Source of the DNA: Pseudanabaena minima
Lineage (GTDB): Bacteria; Cyanobacteriota; Cyanobacteriia; Pseudanabaenales; Pseudanabaenaceae
Assembly (NCBI RefSeq): GCF_051131155.1
Contig: NZ_CP159508.1
Coordinates: 3,596,001-3,660,000 of the forward strand
DNA length: 64,000 nt
Direction: 5' to 3'
Position numbers and translations under genes: made by a program. Below are positions 62,728 through 64,000 of the stretch, one piece after another; positions within the stretch are counted from its first letter, which is position 1, and each line of letters opens with the position of its first letter. The notes beneath the pieces are model-generated. The model ran no database searches. It had not been told where the DNA came from and worked only from the letters and a program-made list of their open reading frames with translations.

Positions 62728-63734
62728 TGAGTATTCTGTGCAACTAAATTTTCCACCAGAAACTAAAGGTAATATTTTATTAATAGACGATCTACCTGAA
62801 AATCTCAAATTATTGACTGAGTTACTCTCTGAGCTTAATTACACAGTTCGTAGCGCCATTAATGGTGCTAGAGCCTTAAAAAGCGCAAAGGCAAAGCTTC
62901 CTGATATTATCCTGCTTGATATTCATATGCCAGAAATGGATGGATATCAAGTTTGTCAAGCCTTTAAGTTAGATGCTGAGCTTTGTGACATTCCCATTCT
63001 GTTTATTAGTGCTTTAGATGATACTTTTGATAAGTTAAAAGCCTTTCAAGTTGGGGGAGTAGACTATATTACTAAGCCATTTCAAATGGAAGAAGTTGTG
63101 GCGCGGCTAGAAACGCACCTAACGATTCAAAGGCAAAAGAAGAGATTGCAAGATGAAATCGCTAAACGGAAGCAAACTGAGTTGGTTTTACAGGAGGCAA
63201 ACCGTAAGTTAGAATTGCTAGCAAATTTAGACGGATTAACGCAAATCGCCAACCGCCGCCGCTTTGACAATTATTTAGCTCTGGAGTGGCAGCGTCATCA
63301 GCGAGAACAGCATTCTCTTACTCTCATTTTCATCGATATTGACTATTTCAAGCGCTACAATGACACCTACGGACATCAAGGTGGGGATGATTGTTTAATG
63401 AGGGTAGCTCAAGCGATCGCTAAAGTTCCACAGCGTCCTACAGATTTAGTAGCCCAATACGGAGGGGAAGAGTTTGCGGTGATTTTGAGCAATACGAATC
63501 TAGATGGTGGGCTGAAAGTTCACAGCTATCCAAAGCCAAATTTTAAATCTTGGAATCCCTCATCAAAGCTCTGAGGTTAGTGAGTATGTGCCCCTGAGTA
63601 TAGGTGTAGCAAGCCTAATTCCCACATTAGAGCTCAATTTGGGAACTCTCATTGCTAATGCTGATCAAGCATTGTATACAGCTAAAAGTCAGGGTCGGAA
63701 TCTGGCGATCGCCTACCAGATATTGATACCTTGA
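62711..63734 (+). pseudogene. REC-GGDEF diguanylate cyclase with a +1 frameshift
   Basis: The receiver (about 20-135) has D70 in LLDIHMPEMDG. A coiled coil leads to a GGDEF domain with DGLTQIANRRRFD, DIDYFKRYND and the active-site GGEEF (251-255). After GGLKV the frame fails near 63521-63523 and stops at 63574. The +1 frame then reads TAIQSQILNLGIPHQSSEVS, SIGVASLIPTL, NADQALYTAKSQGRN and ends at 63732-63734. Dropping one base restores a 340-residue protein of normal GGDEF length. Either a real mutation or a sequencing error; without the last third the cyclase is probably dead. Confidence 0.85.
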
Positions 63735-63748
63735 TCACCAAACACAAC

Positions 63749-63864
63749 TATAGCAACGCAAGAGATAGATAGGACAAATCAAAACCAAAAAGATGAGTGG
63801 CGGTGCTTCGCACCGCCACTCATCTTTTTGGTTTTATGTCCTAAGCAAAACTTACATTGCTATA
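63749..63864. mobile_element. 116-bp TATAGCAA-ended miniature element with 26-bp-arm palindrome
   Basis: Ends TATAGCAA (63749-63756) and TTGCTATA (63857-63864) begin imperfect terminal inverted repeats that extend through AGGACA and TGTCCT. Inside is a perfect palindrome, arms 63781-63806 and 63810-63835 around TTC (apex GCTTCGC). The right end resembles fragments at 1750-1778 and 57136-57162. No clear target duplication is seen. The element separates the REC-GGDEF gene from a minus-strand gene end. Confidence 0.7.
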
Positions 63865-63869
63865 AGGCT

Positions 63870-64000
63870 TTACCTTAGTATGTTTGACGGCACATTGATT
63901 TTACCTGAGTTATAGTCATCCCACGCTTGCCAAAGTAATCTTGCTCTCTTTTCTCCCGTCTCCTCATAGGCTTGGATTTCCGCCCTTAATAATTTTTTCA
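63870..64000 (-). CDS. C-terminal part of a minus-strand gene, cut by the window edge
   Basis: The minus-strand frame ends at TAA (63870-63872) and is open to the window edge. It reads KKLLRAEIQAYEETGEKRAR, LLWQAWDDYNSGKINVPSNI and LR. It is protein-like, helical and charged. The 5' end, and hence the family, is outside the window. A start just beyond the edge (the next base completing ATG) is possible. Confidence 0.5.
   Translation of the reverse strand, partial: KKLLRAEIQAYEETGEKRARLLWQAWDDYNSGKINVPSNILR

Overview
The window is cyanobacterial chromosome. The octamer GCGATCGC (HIP1) is scattered through genes and spacers. The gene set includes the photosystem II assembly/repair factors Ycf39 and Psb32, an XisH/XisI pair, DUF6887/DUF6888, multi-GAF and hybrid histidine kinases, and WD40 and pentapeptide-repeat proteins. 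Gene density, AT-rich spacers and the very many perfect palindromes would suit a Pseudanabaena-like lineage, but the genus is an inference.

Layout. 1-13.4 kb: end of a coiled-coil protein, a membrane di-iron hydroxylase, a CBS/PAS histidine kinase divergent from a degenerate flavoprotein, aldehyde dehydrogenase, a GIDE-domain membrane protein, a large secreted zinc protease, Psb32 and the ribosome-assembly GTPase RbgA. 13.4-20 kb: a two-gene signalling operon whose first gene, a four-GAF hybrid kinase, is cut by a 937-bp IS5-type element. 20-23 kb: a FolB-RNase HI fusion, xisH-xisI and a FemAB-like protein. 23.1-23.8 kb: protein-free, ending in a good terminator. 23.8-29.2 kb: tpiA and the str operon (rpsL, rpsG, fusA, tuf). 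29.3-45 kb: a SpoIIE-phosphatase/WD40 protein, lumenal pentapeptide protein, yraN, glycosyltransferase, proline iminopeptidase, transporters, ycf39, rpsT and a DEAD-box helicase. 45-51.7 kb: MFS transporter, M48 protease, a small accessory patch (DUF6888/DUF6887/DUF4145), an epimerase and a DCC protein. 51.8-56.6 kb: a 1573-residue acidic membrane protein. 57-64 kb: aminotransferase, a 57-bp tandem repeat, an IscA/SufA carrier, a GFA protein, and a second signalling pair whose GGDEF partner carries a frameshift.

Two layers of small repeats overlie the genes. First, most gene ends carry a perfect palindrome of 15-28 bp per arm around a GC-NNN-GC apex, often GCGAAGC or GCTTCGC; the arms differ from copy to copy. 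Second, there are true miniature elements: two 111-bp copies with terminal inverted repeats and 7-bp target duplications (33869 and 56969), a 146-bp TA-flanked element (11322), and a 116-bp TATAGCAA-ended element (63749) with end fragments elsewhere.

No tRNA, rRNA or CRISPR array was recognised. All family assignments are from reading the protein sequences; no database search was run.
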